A stretch of 64,000 bases of DNA, taken from Nitrobacter sp051535235 (GTDB lineage: Bacteria; Pseudomonadota; Alphaproteobacteria; Rhizobiales; Xanthobacteraceae). The stretch spans positions 447,911-511,910 of the forward strand of contig NZ_JBPPLZ010000001.1 of NCBI RefSeq assembly GCF_051535235.1, read 5' to 3'. The position numbers were made by a program, and so were the translations under genes. Shown piece after piece: positions 1 through 9,264 of the stretch (position 1 is the stretch's first letter; each line of letters begins with the position of its first letter). The notes beneath the pieces are model-generated. The model saw nothing but the letters and a program-made list of their open reading frames with translations, was not told the DNA's origin and did no database searches.

Positions 1-591
1 CGTGTCGGCGGTGTCGTCGCTGATCTTGAACCCGTCGCGCGCGAGCGTGATCGCGGGCTTGAGCAGGTCGGCAAGCGTGAATTTGCCCGAGCCGTATGAC
101 TCAAGCGCCAGCGCCAGACCGGCGACAGTGCCGGGCACGCCGATGCCGAGCGCCGAATCGCGCGACTTCGCAGGCTCCGGCTTGCCGTCGGCGCCAAGGA
201 AGATGTCGCGCGTGGTCGCGCCTGGCGCGGTCTCGCGATAGTCGATGGCGATGTCACGATTCCGCTCTGCAAGGTGAATCACCATGAAACCGCCGCCGCC
301 GAGATTGCCGGCGCGGGGATAGGTGACCGCCATGGCGAAACCGGTCGCCACCGCCGCATCGACCGCATTGCCGCCACGCGCCAGAATGTCCGCACCGATT
401 GCGGCGGCCCGCGTCTCCTGCGCCACCACCATGCCATGTTTCGCGTCCACGGGACGGATCGCGACGGGCGCAGGGGGCGGGGAACCGCGCGCATCCTGCG
501 CGGACACGGGCGTCCGGACAACCAGCAATGCGGCGATCAGAAAAAAGCCGATCGGGGAAAACATGTGCCGGAGCGGCCTTCGGCGGATCAT
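1..591 (-). CDS. ggt: gamma-glutamyltranspeptidase precursor, N-terminal part (cut by window edge)
   Basis: Only the first 197 codons are in the window; the gene runs off the left edge. The product is an exported enzyme of the Ntn-hydrolase type that removes or transfers the gamma-glutamyl group of glutathione and related peptides in the periplasm. Start chosen at the ATG giving MIRRRPLRHMF, because it supplies a basic n-region before the hydrophobic run FFLIAALLVV and a likely cleavage after VSAQ. A second in-frame ATG lies at 564. The family signature is clear: ETRAAAIGADILARGGNAVD, then YPRAGNLGGGGFMVIHL, then DYRETAP and GIGVPGTVAGL. The autocatalytic threonine that begins the small subunit lies outside the window and cannot be checked. 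No partner gene is visible; the downstream neighbour is divergent. Confidence 0.9.
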   Translation of the reverse strand, partial: MIRRRPLRHMFSPIGFFLIAALLVVRTPVSAQDARGSPPPAPVAIRPVDAKHGMVVAQETRAAAIGADILARGGNAVDAAVATGFAMAVTYPRAGNLGGGGFMVIHLAERNRDIAIDYRETAPGATTRDIFLGADGKPEPAKSRDSALGIGVPGTVAGLALALESYGSGKFTLADLLKPAITLARDGFKISDDTADT

Positions 592-700
592 CCATTGCTC
601 CACGGGTGTTGCTGGTGTCGTTCCGTCAACCAATCGATGCTATAGGGATTCCGGCGCGTGAGGCCAGACACCCCGCGTGATTCGACGGGACATATCGATC

Positions 701-2092
701 ATGACGATGACCACAGCCATGCCCGCAGGCAACGCCGGTGATCTTGAGGCGCGTTATGCGTCGCGCGCCGCGGTGGCAAGCTGGATCATGTTCGACTGGG
801 CGGCGCAGCCCTATTTCACGCTGATCACGACTTTCGTATTCGCGCCGTATTTCGCGACCTTCGTGGCGGCGACGCCGGCCGAGGGGCAATCGCTGTGGGG
901 CTTTGCGACGGGCGCGGCCGGCATCGTGATTGCGCTGGCTTCGCCGGTGCTCGGCGCCATTGCCGACGCCAGCGGCCGGCGCAAGCCCTGGATCGCGGCC
1001 TTCGGCGCGCTGCTGGTGATCGGCTCCAGCCTGATGTGGATCGGCAAGCCCGGCGACCCCGGCGTGATCCTGCCGCTCCTGATCGCCTACGGCATCGCCA
1101 CCATCGGCGTCGAATTCGCCACCGTGTTCAACAATGCGATGATGCCCTCGCTGGTGCCGCCCCACAAGATCGGGCGTCTGTCGGGAACAGGATGGGCCAC
1201 CGGCTATATCGGCGGCATCCTCAGCCTCATCCTGGTGCTCGGCTTCCTCGCCGCCAATCCCACAACCGGCAAGACGCTGTTCGGCCTGTCGCCGCTGTTC
1301 GGGCTCGATCCCGTGACCCATCAGGGCGATCGCATCACCGGTCCCCTCACCGCCATCTGGTTCATCGTCTTCGTGCTGCCGATGTTCCTGCTGACGCCGG
1401 ACTTCCCGGCGAAGCGCCCGGTGCGAACGGCGTTGCGTGAAGGGTTGAGAGAACTGCGCGGGACGCTCGGCGAACTGCCGAAGCGCAGATCGTTGGCGAC
1501 CTTCCTGCTCGCCAACATGATCTATACCGACGGGCTGGTGTCGCTGTTCGCGTTCGGCGGCATCTACGCCGCCGGCACCTTCGGCTGGCATACCATCCAG
1601 ATGGGAGTGTTCGGCATGCTGCTTGCCGTCGCCGGCGCGCTCGGCGCGTGGATCGGCGGCAAGCTCGACGACCGCGTGGGTCCGAAGCGCGTCATCGCCG
1701 CGAGCATGACCGTCCTGCTGCTGTCGATCGTGATGATCCTGCTGGTCGAGAAGGATTCCATCCTGTTCGTGAAGGTGCCGCCGCCCGTCCCCGGCGGCGG
1801 GTTGTTCGCGGCACCTGCGGAGAAGGCCTATCTCATCCTCGGCTGCCTGATCGGCGGCGCCGGCGGCCCGCTGCAGGCGGCCTCGCGGACGCTGCTGATC
1901 CGGATGGCGCCGAAGGATCGCATCGCGCAGTTCTTCGGATTGTTCGCGCTGACCGGAAAGGTGACGTCGTTCGTCGGTCCGCTCCTGATCGGCTACGTCA
2001 CCTTCGTCACTGCAAGCCAGAAGGCGGGCATGGCGGTGCTGGTGCTGTTCTTCGTCGCCGGACTTGCGCTGTTGTCCCGGGTGCGGGAGTAA
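701..2092 (+). CDS. MFS transporter of the UMF1 / Atg22-like family
   Basis: A 463-residue polytopic membrane protein with about twelve hydrophobic segments. The N-terminus RAAVASWIMFDWAAQPYFTL (residues about 25-44) and the following DASGRRKPWIAAFG loop are typical of the UMF1 branch of the major facilitator superfamily, whose name-giving eukaryotic relatives are the vacuolar Atg22 effluxers. The substrate of bacterial members is mostly unknown, so none is assigned. A second MFS-type loop, GGKLDDRVGPKRVI, occurs in the C-terminal half. Start taken at the first ATG of ATGACGATGACC; a GTG at 677 is also in frame. The gene converges on tsdA with only 14 bases between the stop codons, so it is probably a single-gene unit. 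Confidence 0.8.
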   Translation: MTMTTAMPAGNAGDLEARYASRAAVASWIMFDWAAQPYFTLITTFVFAPYFATFVAATPAEGQSLWGFATGAAGIVIALASPVLGAIADASGRRKPWIAAFGALLVIGSSLMWIGKPGDPGVILPLLIAYGIATIGVEFATVFNNAMMPSLVPPHKIGRLSGTGWATGYIGGILSLILVLGFLAANPTTGKTLFGLSPLFGLDPVTHQGDRITGPLTAIWFIVFVLPMFLLTPDFPAKRPVRTALREGLRELRGTLGELPKRRSLATFLLANMIYTDGLVSLFAFGGIYAAGTFGWHTIQMGVFGMLLAVAGALGAWIGGKLDDRVGPKRVIAASMTVLLLSIVMILLVEKDSILFVKVPPPVPGGGLFAAPAEKAYLILGCLIGGAGGPLQAASRTLLIRMAPKDRIAQFFGLFALTGKVTSFVGPLLIGYVTFVTASQKAGMAVLVLFFVAGLALLSRVRE

Positions 2093-2106
2093 CCGTGCCC
2101 GCGCGT

Positions 2107-3087
2107 TCAATGCGCCGCGTTGATCGTCCCTGACGGCGGCGACTTTTCGCCAAGCAGCACGCCGTTCACGACCACGCCGTATTTGGACGTCGGCTCGTCA
2201 TGGAATCGCTTGCGGGTTTCCGCAACCGATTCAACGAACCGCGGATCCTGCGGACGCTCCTGACTGTCCATGTAAGTCGCGATGTCCCACGCCTCCTGAT
2301 CGCTCAGCGAGCCGCCGAGTCCGAGCGGCATATTGGCCTTGATGAAGCCCGCGGCGTTGTTGATCGAGGCCATCCCCGCGCCCCAGTTGAACGACCGCGG
2401 TCCCCATAGCGGCGGAAACACGGTCTGTCCGTCCGCCGACTTCTGTCCTGCGCCGTCAGCGCCATGACAGAGAGCGCAATGCTGGGCGTAGGCCTTTGCG
2501 CCGCGATCGTAGTCCGCCGGCTGATCCGGCGCCTTCAGTTTCGGATAGCCCTGACCTTTGACCACGACGCCGGTCGGACCGCCCTTCGCCAGGAAGTAGG
2601 CGTAGCTCTCCAGCGCCACCAGCACCTTGTCGTTGAACGGCGGCGCCTTGCCGTTCATGCTGTAGCGGAAGCAGCCTTGCAGCCGCTCCTGAAAGGTATT
2701 CACGCGGGCGTTCTTGGCGCGATAGGCCGGGTAAAGAAGATAGGCGGCACCGAGCGGCGCCGAATTGGGTTGACGGCCGCGATCGATGTGACAGTTCGAG
2801 CATTGCAGGTCGTTGCCGACGAAGCCCTTCGCGTTGTGCTGGGTGTCGTGAAAGATCGCCTCGCCGAGCCGTATCATGTCGCCGAAGGGTCCGTCCGGAA
2901 TGTCGCTCTCCGCGGGCGGCGTGTAGGAGGGACGGGTGGCTTCCGCTTTTTGCGCCGGAGGCGGCTCCGGCGTCGCGCCTGTTGCCGGTGTTGCTGCGCC
3001 GGACAGAATGTATCCGGCAAAGCCGGCGGCCGCGAGGACGAGAACGGCCGCGGCCGGGACCGAAGGGGCAACGGGCTTGCGAGTCAT
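2107..3087 (-). CDS. tsdA: dihaem cytochrome c, thiosulfate dehydrogenase TsdA
   Basis: A 326-residue exported c-type cytochrome with an N-terminal hydrophobic anchor or signal (residues 11-30). Haem sites are CSNCH at residues 96-100 and CALCH at 204-208. His80 (in AIFHDT) and Cys139 (in LQGCF) are placed where the TsdA family has the His and Cys ligands of the active-site haem, and the RYSMNGK block after Cys139 is also family-typical. TsdA joins two thiosulfates into tetrathionate in the periplasm and passes electrons to a c-type cytochrome. The start overlaps the stop of the upstream tsdB-like gene in ATGA, so the two are translationally coupled. The call rests on haem spacing and ligand context; other SoxA-like dihaem cytochromes are less likely. 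Confidence 0.8.
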   Translation of the reverse strand: MTRKPVAPSVPAAAVLVLAAAGFAGYILSGAATPATGATPEPPPAQKAEATRPSYTPPAESDIPDGPFGDMIRLGEAIFHDTQHNAKGFVGNDLQCSNCHIDRGRQPNSAPLGAAYLLYPAYRAKNARVNTFQERLQGCFRYSMNGKAPPFNDKVLVALESYAYFLAKGGPTGVVVKGQGYPKLKAPDQPADYDRGAKAYAQHCALCHGADGAGQKSADGQTVFPPLWGPRSFNWGAGMASINNAAGFIKANMPLGLGGSLSDQEAWDIATYMDSQERPQDPRFVESVAETRKRFHDEPTSKYGVVVNGVLLGEKSPPSGTINAAH

Positions 3088-3746
3088 GGCCTGGTCTCCG
3101 ATGCAGGGGCCGACGCCGCCACGGGCAGGCTCTCGTAATAGGCGGCGACGCTCTTGATCTGGTCGTCGGTGAGCTTGCCGGCGACATTGGCCATCACGCC
3201 CATCGGATCGGTCTTGCGATCGCCGCTCTTCCAAGACCTGAGCGCTTTCTCGATATAGACGGCCCATTGTCCGGCGAGGCGCGGAAAGTCCGCCCCGACG
3301 CCGAGGCCGGCGGCTCCGTGACACTGTGCGCAACCCGGCAGGTCTTTTGACCAGTCGCCGGTCGCGGCGAGCTTCGCGCCCGCGGCGATCACGGCCGCAT
3401 CGGCAGGTGCCGTTTCGGACTTCGTCGTCGCCATATCGGCATAATAGGTCGCGAGAGCTTTCTTCTCGCCATCCGACAGGTCGGAGGCGATCATCATCAT
3501 GATGCGGTTCTTGCGCGTTCCATCCTTGAAGCCTGTAAGCTGACGTTCGAGGTATTGTGCGTTGAGACCGGCAAGGCGCGGCACGGCCGTCGTCGGCTGG
3601 CCCTCTCCCTGCTTGCCGTGACACGGTGAGCACGATGCCGCTCCGGGAGGTATCGCGTTCGCGGTGGTGTTTTTCCCATCCGCTGCAAGCACCGGCAGCG
3701 CCGACATGCCAAGGAGCAGCATTGCTCCGCCTGCTACCGATCTCAT
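3084..3746 (-). CDS. tsdB: dihaem c4-type cytochrome, probable TsdB electron acceptor
   Basis: A 220-residue periplasmic protein made of two similar cytochrome c halves: CSPCHGKQGEG at residues 39-49 and CAQCHGAAGLG at 139-149, each followed by a PRLAG motif (residues about 56-60 and 153-158), the pattern of cytochrome c4. A signal peptide covers about residues 1-22 (LPVLAADG). Start chosen at the ATG preceded by a G-rich ribosome site; an in-frame ATG at 3767 adds seven residues. In known tsdBA operons a c4-type TsdB is encoded directly upstream of TsdA and accepts its electrons. The order and 4-base ATGA overlap here fit that. Taken alone the sequence would be called generic cytochrome c4. 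Confidence 0.78.
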   Translation of the reverse strand: MRSVAGGAMLLLGMSALPVLAADGKNTTANAIPPGAASCSPCHGKQGEGQPTTAVPRLAGLNAQYLERQLTGFKDGTRKNRIMMMIASDLSDGEKKALATYYADMATTKSETAPADAAVIAAGAKLAATGDWSKDLPGCAQCHGAAGLGVGADFPRLAGQWAVYIEKALRSWKSGDRKTDPMGVMANVAGKLTDDQIKSVAAYYESLPVAASAPASETRP

Positions 3747-3879
3747 TCTGTTGCCCCCGCCTTCCATCTCAAGGTTCGCGTTGCCGAGACAAGAAAATAT
3801 CCTCGTCCGGACCCAAAAGCACGTCGCGGCGATTGCCGCCAGAACACAAAAACCAAATCCGATTTTGGTTCCCCAAAGC

Positions 3880-4051
3880 GTGAGCAATTGGCGAAAAGAC
3901 GGTCCGCATTCTCAATATCGAGAGCGCAGCCGGGCCGCATGGATCGCGCTTTAAAGCCTGACTCAACTGCGTTGAATCAGACTCTCGTCCATCCTTTTGA
4001 TTGAGCATGATCCTATCCGAAAACCGGTTTCCACTTTTCGGGATCATGCTC
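3880..4051. repeat. cluster of palindromic intergenic repeats between tsdB and purH
   Basis: Two or three adjacent dyads fill this spacer. The clearest has arms GAGCATGATC at 4003-4012 and GATCATGCTC at 4042-4051 enclosing an ACCGGTTTCCAC core. Its last base is also the last base of purH's stop codon. A second stretch (3880-3958) has the related core of GAGCAATTGGCGAAAAG and ends with a GCGC-TTTAAAG arm, and TGACTCAAC / GTTGAATCA form a third dyad at 3959-3979. The same motif family recurs at 17618, 28084, 32170 and 37676. Such elements are common between genes in this bacterial family. Placed at a gene end, the 4003-4051 hairpin could also help terminate or stabilise purH mRNA. Confidence 0.75.
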
Positions 4052-5643
4052 TAATGCCGAAAATGACGGATGCCGGTAAACACCATGGCGATGCCGTGCT
4101 CGTCAGCCGCCTTGATGACCTCCTGGTCGCGCATCGAGCCGCCCGGTTGAATGACGGCGGTGGCGCCGGCCTCGACGCAGGCGAGCATCCCGTCGGCGAA
4201 CGGGAAGAACGCGTCCGACGCCACGACCGAGCCTTGGGTCAGCGGCTCCGCGAGCTTCAGGTCGCGCGCCGCGTCCTCGGCCTTGCGCGCCGCGATACGC
4301 GCGGAGTCGACGCGGCTCATCTGCCCCGCACCGATGCCGACGGTGGCGAGGTCCCTGGCATAGACGATGGTGTTGGACTTGACGTGCTTGCCGACGCGGA
4401 ACGCAAAGCGCAGATCGCGCATCTCGGCCTCGGTCGGCGCGCGCCTGGTCACTACCTTCAGCGGCATGTCGTCTACGACGGCGTTGTCGCGGGTCTGCAC
4501 CAGAAGCCCGCCCGCCACCGTCTTTGCGCTCACTCCGCGCGCGCGCGGGTCGGGCAGGCCGCCCGCGAGCAGCAGCCGCAGGTTCTTGCGCTTGCCGATG
4601 ATCGCAATCGCCTCCTCGGTCGCATCGGGCGCGATGATGACTTCGGTGAAGATGCCGGCCACCGCGTTGGCCGCATCAGCGTCGAGCGTGCGGTTGAAGG
4701 CGATGATGCCGCCATAGGCCGAGGTGGTGTCGCAGGCGAGCGCCTTGCGGTAGGCGTCGGCGAGATCGGCTCCTTCCGCGACGCCGCAGGGGTTGGCGTG
4801 CTTGATGATGACGCAGGCCGCGGTGCGCGCCGTATCGAATTCGGCGACGCATTCATAGGCCGCGTCGGTGTCGTTGATGTTGTTGTAGGACAGTTCCTTG
4901 CCCTGCAACTGCCGCGCGGTCGAGACCCCGACGCGCCGCTCCGGCGTGCGATAGAACGCGGCGCTCTGGTGCGGGTTTTCGCCGTAGCGCAGCGTCTGCG
5001 CAAGACGCCCGCCGATGGCGCGATAGTCCGGCGCGTCGGTCCCAAGCTGCGCCGCGAACCAGTTGGAGATCGCGGCATCATAGGCGGCGGTGCGCGCGTA
5101 GGCCTTGGCCGCGAGGCGCTTGCGCAGCGCCAGCGTGGTTGCGCCCTTGTTTGTTTTGAGTTCGTCGAGCACCGCCTGATAATCCTGCGGCTCGACCACG
5201 ACCGCGACGTCGTCGTGGTTTTTCGCGGCGGCGCGGATCATCGCCGGACCGCCGATGTCGATGTTCTCGATGCAGTCATCGTAAGCCGCGCCTTTGTCGA
5301 CGGTCGCCTCGAACGGATACAGATTGACGACCAGCAGGTCGATCGGGGCGATGTTATGATCCGCCATCGCTTCGGCATGATCGGCGTTGTCGCGGATCGC
5401 GAGCAGCCCCCCATGCACCTTCGGATGCAGCGTCTTCACCCGGCCGTCCATCATTTCCGGAAAGCCCGTGAGCTCCGAGACATCCGTCACCGCCAGCCCG
5501 GCCGCGGCGATCGCCCTGGCGGTGCCGCCGGTCGAGACCAGATCGATGCCGAGACCAGCGAGCGCGCGGGCGAATTCGATCAGGCCTGTCTTGTCGGAAA
5601 CGGAAAGCAGTGCGCGGGTCACGCGGCGCGGTCGGTCGGTCAT
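4051..5643 (-). CDS. purH: bifunctional AICAR formyltransferase / IMP cyclohydrolase
   Basis: A full-length 530-residue PurH that carries out the last two steps of purine synthesis, formylating AICAR with 10-formyl-THF and closing FAICAR to IMP in the cytoplasm. The N-terminal MGS-like cyclohydrolase domain (about residues 10-150) shows LLSVSDKTGLIEFARAL, STGGTARA and MMDGRVKTLHPKVHGG. The C-terminal transformylase domain contains VIIKHANPCGVAEG and ends with the characteristic MVFTGIRHFRH. Starts at ATG. It follows the heparinase-like gene on the same strand (166-base gap), an arrangement conserved in many rhizobia, so it may be read from its own promoter or with rsmB and the heparinase gene. 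Confidence 0.97.
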   Translation of the reverse strand: MTDRPRRVTRALLSVSDKTGLIEFARALAGLGIDLVSTGGTARAIAAAGLAVTDVSELTGFPEMMDGRVKTLHPKVHGGLLAIRDNADHAEAMADHNIAPIDLLVVNLYPFEATVDKGAAYDDCIENIDIGGPAMIRAAAKNHDDVAVVVEPQDYQAVLDELKTNKGATTLALRKRLAAKAYARTAAYDAAISNWFAAQLGTDAPDYRAIGGRLAQTLRYGENPHQSAAFYRTPERRVGVSTARQLQGKELSYNNINDTDAAYECVAEFDTARTAACVIIKHANPCGVAEGADLADAYRKALACDTTSAYGGIIAFNRTLDADAANAVAGIFTEVIIAPDATEEAIAIIGKRKNLRLLLAGGLPDPRARGVSAKTVAGGLLVQTRDNAVVDDMPLKVVTRRAPTEAEMRDLRFAFRVGKHVKSNTIVYARDLATVGIGAGQMSRVDSARIAARKAEDAARDLKLAEPLTQGSVVASDAFFPFADGMLACVEAGATAVIQPGGSMRDQEVIKAADEHGIAMVFTGIRHFRH

Positions 5644-5809
5644 GGGCAGATCCTCTGTCTGAAGGGATACCTATGCCCAGGCGCGCGGCGGATATGTCCC
5701 GCGCTTCCCGATGGTGCTCCATCCAAGGTCGCCAGTCGCGCGAGCGCGGGTTCGTTAGCAGCTTTCGCCGCCCTTCACAACGATCGGAAAAAGACCGGGT
5801 CTTGTGCCG

Positions 5810-7564
5810 CTACAGCGGCAATTCCGGCTGCCGGCTCGCATTGCGGCGGGCGGTGGTGGCCGTGGGCGAGGTGGCCGAACGGACGAAGCTCCAGCGCACA
5901 CTGGGGGCTTCCCGCGCATTCTGACGGATCACGATCTGCGCGCTGCGGCGGGGACCGTCGTTGCCGGCGAGAAACACGCTGTCTTCGAGGTCGACGCGGT
6001 CGGCTGGCGCATCGAACGTCCAGACCTCGCGGTTTTGCAGCACCAGCATCACCCCGTGCCCATCGCTGAGGCGGCTCGCCTTGATCGACGGATGCAGGTG
6101 AAAACGCAATGCGTAATCGATTCGGCTGCCCTTCATGCGGCCGCCGGGCGCGGGCGCCAGGATGTCCTCGCCCTCCAGCCGCGCGCCGTCAGGCGCGATC
6201 GTCAGCACGCGGCGATGGATCAGGCCGAAGCGGGCAAGATAGCCGTCATGCGAAGCCGTCAGCCGTTCGCCGTCGTCGACGGTGTCGCGGGAGCTTTCGA
6301 CATTGCGCGGCCCGCCGACGATCGGCGCGCCTTGCAGCAGTCGCTTCATCGCCGACTGTTCGACGAACTGGCAGGATGACGTTTCATGGCAGGTCAGCGT
6401 GGAATGCGCCGGCGTGGTGCGTGCGAAGGCGCGCCAAGTGTCGCGGCTGGTCGAGGGCGTGCCGCAATTGATGACGATCCGGTTCAGACCGGAGGACAAC
6501 TCGAACGACAGGCAACCGGCATGCGCCTCCTCGCTGAGGTTCGACGGCGGCGGCGGTCCGGTATCGACGATCAGCGTCGTCGCGCCGGCCTCGAGGCGCT
6601 GGAAGCCGGTGTGCGGCATGTGGGCCATCGGTATGCCGCGGGTGTCGTCATAGGCCAGAAGCGTTGCCAAAAGGTCCGACGGCGCACCGCTCATGCCATT
6701 GAACAGCGCAAAACTGCCGTCGCCGTGACGGAAGAAACGCAGCATGGGCATCATGCGGTCGATGGCGTTCAACAGCGCCGCCGGCGGCGCGATGTTGCGC
6801 GCCGCGAAGGTCTGCCGGAGCGGCAGCAGGTCGATCAGCAGTTCGATCAACGCGCCGGGATTGCGCGAGACATGGCCACCATCGGGCAGGATCTGCCGCC
6901 GCAATTCGTCGGACAGCTTGCGCGTCGCGGTGCGGATGGTGCGGGCCTGGTTGGCGAGGCACAGCGAAGCGTAGCACAGCGCGATCAGCACCTGGAGCCG
7001 CGGCACGCCGTCGGGCGCGTCGTGCAGGCCGAAACGCAAAAGACGAACGTCGCGGGCCAGTGCGCGCAAATAGCGGCGATAGAATTTTCCATCGGTATCG
7101 CTGAGCACGAGCGGCGCATGGCACAACAGCGAGATGACACGGCGCGCCATGACGTCGGCGCGGCGTCCGAGCGGCCGCCGGCGCGCCGGATTCGACATCC
7201 AGTCCTCCACCAGCGATCGCGCATTGGCGCGCGTGATCGCGGTATCGGCGGCGCGCAGATGTCGCAGCCAGCCGAAACCCAGCAGCATAGCTTCCCAGTC
7301 CTCGGACGGCGGTTCGAGGTCGAAGATCGAGCGGGAACGGCAGGTGACGATCTTGCCCGCGAACACGAAGCGGCCGGCATAGATTTCGGCGGCGCGGGTG
7401 GCGTCGGCCGTGCGCAGGTCATGCGGCGCGATCGTCAAACGGTCGGTACGGCCGGGCCATAGCCGCGACAACGCCGCCGGGCCGTCGCCAGCGCGTGCGA
7501 GCGTCCGTCGGGCGAAGCGGCGGAGCAACAGCGTTGAAATGCGTCTGCGATGAGCGACCGACAC
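5810..7564 (-). CDS. heparinase II/III family protein
   Basis: A 584-residue protein of the heparinase II/III-like family found beside purH in many rhizobiales. The N-terminal half is alpha-helical (LRHLRAADTAITRANAR, then the RNPGALIELLIDLLPLR region). The C-terminal half has the beta-rich sheet region with GRMKGSRIDYALRFHLHP and SDGHGVMLVLQN, which resembles the family's conserved HxRFHLHP-type block. Characterised relatives are polysaccharide lyases, but the substrate of the purH-linked branch is unknown; an envelope polysaccharide is only a guess. No signal peptide is apparent. The start is GTG, preceded by GAAGG. Likely co-transcribed with rsmB (136-base gap) and purH. Confidence 0.85.
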   Translation of the reverse strand: MSVAHRRRISTLLLRRFARRTLARAGDGPAALSRLWPGRTDRLTIAPHDLRTADATRAAEIYAGRFVFAGKIVTCRSRSIFDLEPPSEDWEAMLLGFGWLRHLRAADTAITRANARSLVEDWMSNPARRRPLGRRADVMARRVISLLCHAPLVLSDTDGKFYRRYLRALARDVRLLRFGLHDAPDGVPRLQVLIALCYASLCLANQARTIRTATRKLSDELRRQILPDGGHVSRNPGALIELLIDLLPLRQTFAARNIAPPAALLNAIDRMMPMLRFFRHGDGSFALFNGMSGAPSDLLATLLAYDDTRGIPMAHMPHTGFQRLEAGATTLIVDTGPPPPSNLSEEAHAGCLSFELSSGLNRIVINCGTPSTSRDTWRAFARTTPAHSTLTCHETSSCQFVEQSAMKRLLQGAPIVGGPRNVESSRDTVDDGERLTASHDGYLARFGLIHRRVLTIAPDGARLEGEDILAPAPGGRMKGSRIDYALRFHLHPSIKASRLSDGHGVMLVLQNREVWTFDAPADRVDLEDSVFLAGNDGPRRSAQIVIRQNAREAPSVRWSFVRSATSPTATTARRNASRQPELPL

Positions 7565-7700
7565 GCTGCGCCTTCAGTGTGAGGATTCCCGCGAATCCCT
7601 TTCAGTTGATGGGGACTCTTTCGCGAATCTTTTTAATCCGGAAAGGCCGGCAACGCACTATCTTGAAATGCCGCGAATCTGCTTGATCCGGCTTTGGATA

Positions 7701-9053
7701 TCAGGACTTGGTCAATCGCGCCGCATAGAAACCGTCGAGGCCACCCAGCTTCGGATCGTCGCGCGGCAGATGGCAGGGCAGGGTGCGCAAGTCACCCGCC
7801 GGCGTCACGATACCTTCCAGTCCGGCTACTTCCGCGGCGCTGACCGGCGCGCGCCGTACACCTGCCTCGGACGCGAGCAGCGCGGCGACGGTCCGCTCGC
7901 CTTCCTCGGGTTCCAGCGAACAGGTGCAGTAGATCAGCGTCCCGCCGGGTTTGAGCAGCGCGAGCGCTTTTTTCAGCAATCGGTTTTGCAGCGTGGTCAG
8001 CGCCGCGATATCCGCCTCCTGCTTGAGCCAGGCCACGTCCGGATGACGGCGGATGGTTCCGGTCGCGGAGCAGGGCGCGTCGACCAGCACGCCGTCGAAG
8101 CCGCCGCCTGCCACATCGTCCTGCCATTCGACGGCGTCGGCGACGAGCGCCCGCGCGTCCAGCGACAGCCGGCCGAGATTTTCGCGAAGCCGCGCCACCC
8201 GATTTGGCGACCGGTCGATGGCCGTCACATCCGCGCCGGCCTGCGCGAGTTGCGCGGTCTTGCCGCCGGGCGCCGCGCAGAGATCGGCGATGCGCCGTCC
8301 TTTGAGATCGCCGAACAGCCGCGCCGGCAGCGCGGCGGCGGCGTCCTGCACCCACCATCGCCCTTCCGAGAATCCGGGCAGCATCGCGATAGGACCTTGC
8401 AACGCGGTGCGAACGGTTCCGGTCGGCAGGGCCTCGCCATGCAGACGCGCCGCCCAGTGTGCCGCGTCGGTCTTGACGGTGAGATCGAGCGGCGGTTCGT
8501 GGCCGATCGCCGCGGCAATGGCTTTCGCGGCGCTCTCGCCGAAATGAACGGTCCATCGCGCCATCAGCCATGGCGGGATGTCGAGCGCCTCCGAGCGGAC
8601 CTCATCGATCAGGCCCTGACCCTCGCGTGCGCAGCGGCGCAGCACGGCGTTGACAAGTCCCGCATATTTCGCGGCGCGTCGGTCCGACTGCACGAGCCGC
8701 ACCGAAAGGTCGACGGCGGCGTGATCCGGCACATCCATCCAGAGAATCTGCGCCGCGCCGATCAGAAGCGCGCTCTGGGCGCGCGGCGCGTCGGTTGGGA
8801 CGCCGCGATCGAGCAGCCGTGACAGCAAATGGCCGAGCGTTCCGAGCCGGCGCAGAATCGTCGCCACCAGGCGCCGCATCAAGGCGCGATCGCGATCGGC
8901 GAGCGCCTTCAGACCGGGATGCGCGGCTGCGCCTTCGAGCTGTTCGTCGAGCGTGCGACGCTTGTGCAGGACGCCGTCGAGGATATCCGCTGCGATGCGC
9001 CGGGCTGCGAGGCCGGGAACCTCGGTGGGCGGTGCGAATCTGGTTGACGGCAT
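7701..9053 (-). CDS. rsmB: 16S rRNA (cytosine-5) methyltransferase RsmB (Fmu/Sun)
   Basis: A 450-residue RNA methyltransferase. Residues about 15-140 form the NusB-like RNA-binding domain (ARRIAADILDGVLHKRRTLD). The Rossmann methyltransferase domain follows with the SAM loop DLCAAPGGKTAQLAQAGADV, the motif IV cysteine in DAPCSATGTIRRHPD and the catalytic motif VI cysteine in IYCTCSLEPEEGE. Both cysteines used by m5C methyltransferases are therefore present. The family methylates C967 of 16S rRNA (E. coli numbering). Starts at ATG, 211 bases from the divergent DUF1674 remnant; the intervening DNA must hold both promoters. Confidence 0.95.
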   Translation of the reverse strand: MPSTRFAPPTEVPGLAARRIAADILDGVLHKRRTLDEQLEGAAAHPGLKALADRDRALMRRLVATILRRLGTLGHLLSRLLDRGVPTDAPRAQSALLIGAAQILWMDVPDHAAVDLSVRLVQSDRRAAKYAGLVNAVLRRCAREGQGLIDEVRSEALDIPPWLMARWTVHFGESAAKAIAAAIGHEPPLDLTVKTDAAHWAARLHGEALPTGTVRTALQGPIAMLPGFSEGRWWVQDAAAALPARLFGDLKGRRIADLCAAPGGKTAQLAQAGADVTAIDRSPNRVARLRENLGRLSLDARALVADAVEWQDDVAGGGFDGVLVDAPCSATGTIRRHPDVAWLKQEADIAALTTLQNRLLKKALALLKPGGTLIYCTCSLEPEEGERTVAALLASEAGVRRAPVSAAEVAGLEGIVTPAGDLRTLPCHLPRDDPKLGGLDGFYAARLTKS

Positions 9054-9264
9054 GAGGCAGGCAAATCGCTTGAAAGTAAGGGATGACGGTACGCATGTTT
9101 TCAGCGTCCGTCACGGCAGGATCAGCTTCATGACATGTGAATAAGCCAAATATAAGAATCGCCATCATGTTCATCCATTCGGAACATGATTTGTGGTGGA
9201 AGACGGCTTTCCGGCGACGATGAGTCGCTTCGCCGCCGGAGAATCGCGACAGGAGGATGGTCAC

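Noticed and set aside
626..2110. 494-codon minus-strand frame opposite the MFS gene
   Set aside because: Translation is Arg/His/Gln-rich shadow sequence; the plus strand encodes a clear MFS protein.
3997..6069. 690-codon plus-strand frame
   Set aside because: Antisense of purH, a typical long shadow frame of GC-rich DNA.
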